Assembly (NCBI GenBank): GCA_014607495.2
Contig: CP053163.1
Location: 2,522,716-2,586,715 of the forward strand
Length of the DNA stretch: 64,000 bases
Direction of reading: 5' to 3'
From: Carposina sasakii
Taxonomy: Eukaryota > Arthropoda > Insecta > Lepidoptera > Carposinidae
Shown here: piece after piece, positions 58,906 through 64,000 of the stretch
How the letters are laid out: every line of letters starts with the position of its first letter
How positions within the stretch are numbered: the stretch's first letter is position 1
Made by a program: the position numbers and the translations under genes
The notes under the pieces: generated by a model
What the model was told of the DNA's origin: nothing
Database searches by the model: none
The model's input: only the letters and a program-made list of their open reading frames with translations

Positions 58906-61483
58906 TACTGTACATAGGTATACCCTGTTCTGTGGGTATACCTACACGTTATTATTAACCTATTCACCTAAAATCAGATGAACAGCGACTTTCATAGCAG
59001 CAACGGTCCCTAAAGACCATTCGATTACATAATAAAAATGAATGAATATGAATGAGTGAATGAACATGTCAATACTTTTAAACTTTGGCGCGAAATGTTA
59101 CAGATTGTAATGGTAGGATATGATATGATCCATCATGACGTCCCTCGGTCGTGATAAATCACTATTAACTATATCTCGGGAGTTTTCTAAGCTTCTGTTG
59201 TTTATTGTTATAATGATGTGTGTAATACTCTGAATTAATATAATCCAGGTACTTCGCTGATCCCTAAATCTGATAACTCATGATTGAGACCACAGGCAAC
59301 TACAGTCGCGATGGGAAACCACATCTGATCGCTAGGATACTAACGAAGGGGACTTTTTAAGTACCTGATCTGATCTGATCTGAATGCTGGGCCGTAAAGA
59401 AGGGGGATGAAAATAAAATGCATGCGAATGTGGAGTTTGATGTGTGCAGTGATGGATAAGATATGGAATGAGAAGAAGTTCGAAAGTTCCGCTGATCACA
59501 GACAAGTTATGAAGTAACCGTTTGATATTGTTGGCATAGCTATAAAGCAACGCGATGAGAGGCATATTTTACAGAGAGTGTTGATGTGCATGAATGTGGA
59601 GGGATGGATATAAAGGAATAGGTAGACCTAAGAAGTGTTGGATGGACTATGCGAGAAAGGATATGTATGAGTAAGTAGCGAGATGACGGATAATAGGAAT
59701 GAATGGAAGACTCCTTGCGCAGACCCCAAATGAATGGGCAGGAGGATTATGATGATGCTTTAGACATCTAAGCCTCAGGTGCCTCTCAGCCTCGTGGCAT
59801 GACAGCTCCACATCGTGACACGGTCATTAAGACACATCGCTTCCTATGCAATGGCCGACACGCACTGAACACATTATTCATCCATGGTCAATGTTTCCGG
59901 CATACTTATATTGGTATATGGAGCTAGAGTGTGTCAGCTATATCTGTGCATATGGTGGCCATACTGCCATATGGCTACGTATTGTATGGTCAAATTGGTA
60001 TTGATTATATCAAGATATTGCCATATTCATTAGGGTATATGAAGTCGCATAAAATATTTTATGTTGCGAACGTGATATATGTATGTACAGGTATTAAATA
60101 ATACGGTTGGTTACATATAACAGCCATGATTTATGTAGAGTAGGTACCTAGCAGTAGGTATTATTAAATCTTTGTTAGAGACTACTAGAGACACACATTT
60201 AGGTCAATTGTAAACTGTTATGTCTAGTCTTAAACAAGGACGAAAAATTGTGTACTAATTTATGTTTTGAATCGCTTATATTAATTTCCAAAAATGACTA
60301 AACGTATTTGTTATTTGCTTTAAGCATCTCTTTGTTTGATCTCTTATAAGAGGAGATATCTTTGCCAAGGTATATTTATTGAATTATTCAATATGTTTTG
60401 GTACCTTCGGAGTTTTTAGTGATTAATAATATAAATAATGCGTCAGTCATACCTTTTTATGATGTATGTCTCTATGGTAGGTACCAGCTTTGTGTGTTGC
60501 AACAATAGGCTTGTTAGAAACCTAATTACCTATTATGGCTTAAAAGTTATATTATTCTGTATATAGGTAAGTATTTACATAAAACAGTGCATACGGTATA
60601 AAATTTAAGAAGAACAAAAAAATACTTATACCTCCAAAAACATCTCCATGTGGCCAAGACTCGTGCTGTCATAAAATTATTATATGTTATGTAGAGCTAA
60701 GCTTCTAACTTTATCTAATACAAAATTAGTGATTTGCTATTGATTGACACGAGACTAGGTTGGTAAAAACACTAATAACTTTTACTATGGGACCAACTCC
60801 GAAAACAAAATCTACGAGATGTGACAGTTAGCGTTCTCTCAAGCACGAATGCTTGCCCCACTGTTCTTGGTCTAAGCTGTGGTCTTGCGCTTCCCTATCC
60901 TAATTTAAGAAACAAACCACACAGTCTAGATTTTTAATTAAATTTGGAACACATTCCTAATTGGTAGGCGCGTGCCAAAATGGCGTCGCAATTAGCGCAT
61001 TCGGCAACGTTCGTCGAATGCTAAACTGATTGGCGGGAAATTTGGCTTTTAGCGACCCAGTGCCAAACATGAGCCAAGATTCAAGACAATGGCGGCGCGG
61101 TCTCTAAAGTAGATACTTACAATGTGCCTGTATAAGTACCCAAACATGGAGTAGCCAGAACTGTACAACCGTAAAGGAAATCCTACGGCTACGTTTACCA
61201 TAGTTTGCATCGTCATATCTCGAACGAAAATATAAATTCGGGCTATTTTTAGAGTTTCGTATTCGAAGGGTGCCATATGGACCCTAATTTTGCCTAAGAT
61301 GTCTGACCGTCCGTCCGTCATTACGTCCGCCCGTTCGTTGGTCCTTATGTCCGTCTCTTATGCCTCATGAACCCTGGTAGCTAGATAGTTGAAATTTTCA
61401 CTGATAATGTATTTCTGTTGTCACTTTAATTACTAAAATTTATAAAAGATATTTAAGGGGTTCTAATCTAGTTTTTTACAATG
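58906..61483. other. Intergenic, no gene seen
   Basis: An inverted relative of the 26298-26446 repeat lies at about 59640-59750. CATATGG/CCATATG words cluster at 59900-60060. A TAGGGTTC-type element end (ATGTCTGACCGTCCGTCCGT) is near 61300. Confidence 0.45.
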
Positions 61484-62880
61484 ATAGCGCTAGTTACTAT
61501 GTGTGATCACATTATTTGTGTTACATAGTTACATACATATAAATGTTAGTTCGATATCAGGCACAGGTACCTACCTAGGAAGGGGACTCTACCTACCAAA
61601 GAATATACTTACGAAACCTACCTAGTGACCAAAATATCATTCAATCCTGGAGAGTGAATGACTGAACGACTAGCCAAAAAGCTTCTAATTTCAAAAATAT
61701 TCGAACACTGGATGGAAAGCAAGGAATCGCACACCTGTGGTAGGTAAGTTATAGGTTAAATGCAAATTTTACTTAGAAAATTAAGTTGTCTGTGTAGTGT
61801 ACTCTTTACCAAATGCACATTCCATTACAGTGTGAGTATATGAGAGCTATTAGGACTACAAGTGTACACGAAGCCGCTTCCTGGGATTCTATTCTAGTGT
61901 CCTTCGATATTTCTCTAAGCTCAATTGAGGCCGGTTTTAGATACCTAATATGATATTGTGGAATTTTATTACATTATTATTATCATGTACAGCTATTGGC
62001 GATTTTGTCTTTAGTAATGGCATTTTGAAAATAGAAAAGCGGTCTAACAGAGACTTCACTTTTTTATAAGCTTTTACATATTTACCTTTTTCACCTGTCC
62101 TCTTGTCTGAAACCAAATCTGGCAAGTTAAATTTGATCAACTTCCCGGTTTCCGATTGGGCCGAAATTTTGCATGCATATTCGTAAATCGGATGACAATG
62201 CAATATTATTATGACAAAGAGCTGATCTGATGATGAACCTGGTGGCTAAAGGAACACCGTAATCAAACCACGCAACCCTATCGAGTATGTTTGATCAGTT
62301 CATTTCATTAACAAATAATAAAAGCTTGTTTTGTAAAAAGGTTTTATAAACTGAAGCTTTTGTAAAGATATATAGGTAGGTAATTCTACTATCTTGCGCG
62401 TGATTTCGGAACTAACATTTATTGTATTTAGGTGGAACCTACACAGATAGTCGAGCGAACACGAGAATAGGGTCCCAAATGAGACCTACATACTCTACAG
62501 CTTTTAGCTACGTAGGCAACTAGGTAAAGTGCGTTGCACGAAATAGTTCCTTTGAACGATGGCGCTAGTTGCTATGTGTTTAACTATATTATCTATGTAA
62601 CTGCATGCAAATAATGTTAGTTCCTAAAGCACGAACGGGAGTTATTCCATGAAACGCAGTCTACGTGTGAATTGGCAATAAGTGATCTCCGCCCGCACGC
62701 GTTGGATTATTTTTAACTCGAGTGCGTTTCACCGTATAGTTTTCCTTTGGATGATGGCGCTAGTTACTATGTGCATGACCACATTTTCTCTGTCACTGAA
62801 TATAAAATATATTAGTTCCGAATTCAGGCATAGGAGCTATTCTATGAAATGTATTCTACCGCCAAGTTTACCTACATGCG
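61484..62880. repeat. Three diverged copies of a GATGGCGCTAGTTACTATGTG repeat
   Basis: Copies start near 61484, 62560 and 62753. The last two are about 194 bp apart, in tandem, each followed by a GTTAGTTC block and TATTC.ATGAAA.G. Confidence 0.55.
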
Positions 62881-62899
62881 TGCTCTGTACTTTGTGAGA

Positions 62900-63899
62900 A
62901 GCTAGTTTTAGTCACTTTTAGTGAGGGCGGTAGGTAGAGTCTGGGTGATACATCGATGCTAAGTTAGTAAATAAACTTTCTTGAGTTGGGTAAAAAGGCC
63001 GTATGTGATCTTGCGATCTAAATATCATATGTATCTAAGTACCTAAGTTATCTACTCAAAATTTAGTTATAGGTACCTACTGCATATAATAATTATAAAA
63101 ACGAAACAAATATGTACAAATTAAAGTAAAGAAAAAACCTCATTATTCACTAAAATACAATAAGACAGTACAAGTAGAGTTCGTATGTAAATGGGATAAC
63201 CTTATATGGGTTAAAATTTTTGAGGCAAGCACGAGTCGTCTTCGATTTAACATTGATGTAGAAATGACATGTTCAAAAAGCAATAACCGCGTCACAAGAT
63301 GGCGGCTAAAACTCTCGTTCGTTAGCGTCTCATTCGAAGTTGAAAATTCAAATTCATCCGCGTCATTTAGCTTCGTTCGCGACTGTTCGCGATTTCTCTG
63401 CGCGTGACATGTGACGTCATTAGTCAACTTCAATAACGCGCTCAATCAGTCTTGGTACTTTATTTATCTAGTGATAAATGAGATTGAAATAATTAGTTTT
63501 TTCCAACTAAAAGATGTAATTTAGAATTTAGTAAATATCTACTTTCTAATGATTTTATTAACATAAATTGCTTTGATGGAAGTAAAGTAATTAATAATAA
63601 GCAATTTCGTTCGTAAAAGTGAATGTATTGGATGTGTAATTCTGTTTTTTGACTTCTAATATTTATTAATTTCGGATTATGAAATAAGTAATGGCTTATT
63701 AAAAAACCGTTGTGTCACGACATGGATATCCTACTTTGATGATCTCGGTATGAGATTAGAGTAGAAGTATCCTTGTGTATTGATAAATAATAGCAAAAGT
63801 ATCAAAACTTTTCGCTCCACGTACAGTTCAGTGTCGCGAGCTCACGGCGACATGACGAATGGCCGCGCGCGAACGTTCCAATTTTAAATCTGCCGCGTA
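62900..63899. other. Intergenic with a CpG-rich stretch
   Basis: 63240-63450 is CpG-richer than its surroundings and contains AAGATGGCGGC (63297). It could be a promoter for a gene beyond the window; no coding exon is visible. Confidence 0.4.
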
Positions 63900-64000
63900 A
63901 GGCTGCCTGTCCATTGAAGCGGAGCGAGCTTGGGGAGCGGGGCGAGCGAGTATTGCGGAGCGGAGTTGCGGACTGTGTCTGTCCATTGACGCGGAGCGAG
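63900..64000. repeat. GGAGCGAG-type repeat at the right edge (incomplete)
   Basis: CTGTCCATTGAAGCGGAGCG and TGTCCATTGACGCGGAGCGA repeat every ~75 bp, cut by the window edge. Probably part of a MITE-like or satellite-like unit. Confidence 0.45.

Overview
The window is animal nuclear DNA, almost certainly from a moth or butterfly. It is AT-rich and has two intron-rich conserved genes. It is packed with repeats I recognise as typical of Lepidoptera: retroelement tails ending in CAT/GAT or TATG microsatellites, the CGCCCGCGACTCCGTCCGCG repeat, ends reading TTGAAGTCGGTTAAAAA, and many small inverted-repeat transposons. The species cannot be fixed from the sequence.

Only the first half carries recognisable protein genes, and they stand head to head. 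On the minus strand (435-10684, eight coding exons, 379 residues) is a UBE2Q-type ubiquitin-conjugating enzyme. It is complete from its start codon to a poly(A) signal at the left edge of the window. About 1.55 kb away on the plus strand (12237-31171, 20 coding exons, 1161 residues) is DHX34, a DEAH-box RNA helicase of nonsense-mediated mRNA decay. Every exon junction of both genes keeps frame in my reading, so both look intact.

The DHX34 introns are a landing zone for other DNA. Three identical 5S rRNA genes lie inside introns 15 and 18, and two of them form a 118-bp inverted pair. Intron 15 also holds a stray copy of part of exon 15 behind an inverted-repeat element. Near-identical MITEs flank exon 17. 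Introns 1, 7 and 8 hold a nested insertion and two strong palindromes.

From 31.2 kb to 64 kb I see no conserved protein gene, only dispersed repeats in AT-rich sequence. Notable items are a LINE fragment with a clean 12-bp target duplication (32000-33306), a short LINE tail next to a hAT-like element sharing one target (40479-41007), a 188-nt palindrome (42181-42368), a perfect 27-bp hairpin (46810-46870), and a third copy of the intron-16/17 MITE.

The most unusual repeat is a family best seen at 1578-2272. It has inverted terminal segments, a 12-bp target duplication and a hammerhead-ribozyme-like core, a combination that recalls Penelope-like elements. All coordinates and splice sites were read by eye. 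Family names for repeats are inferences unless stated.
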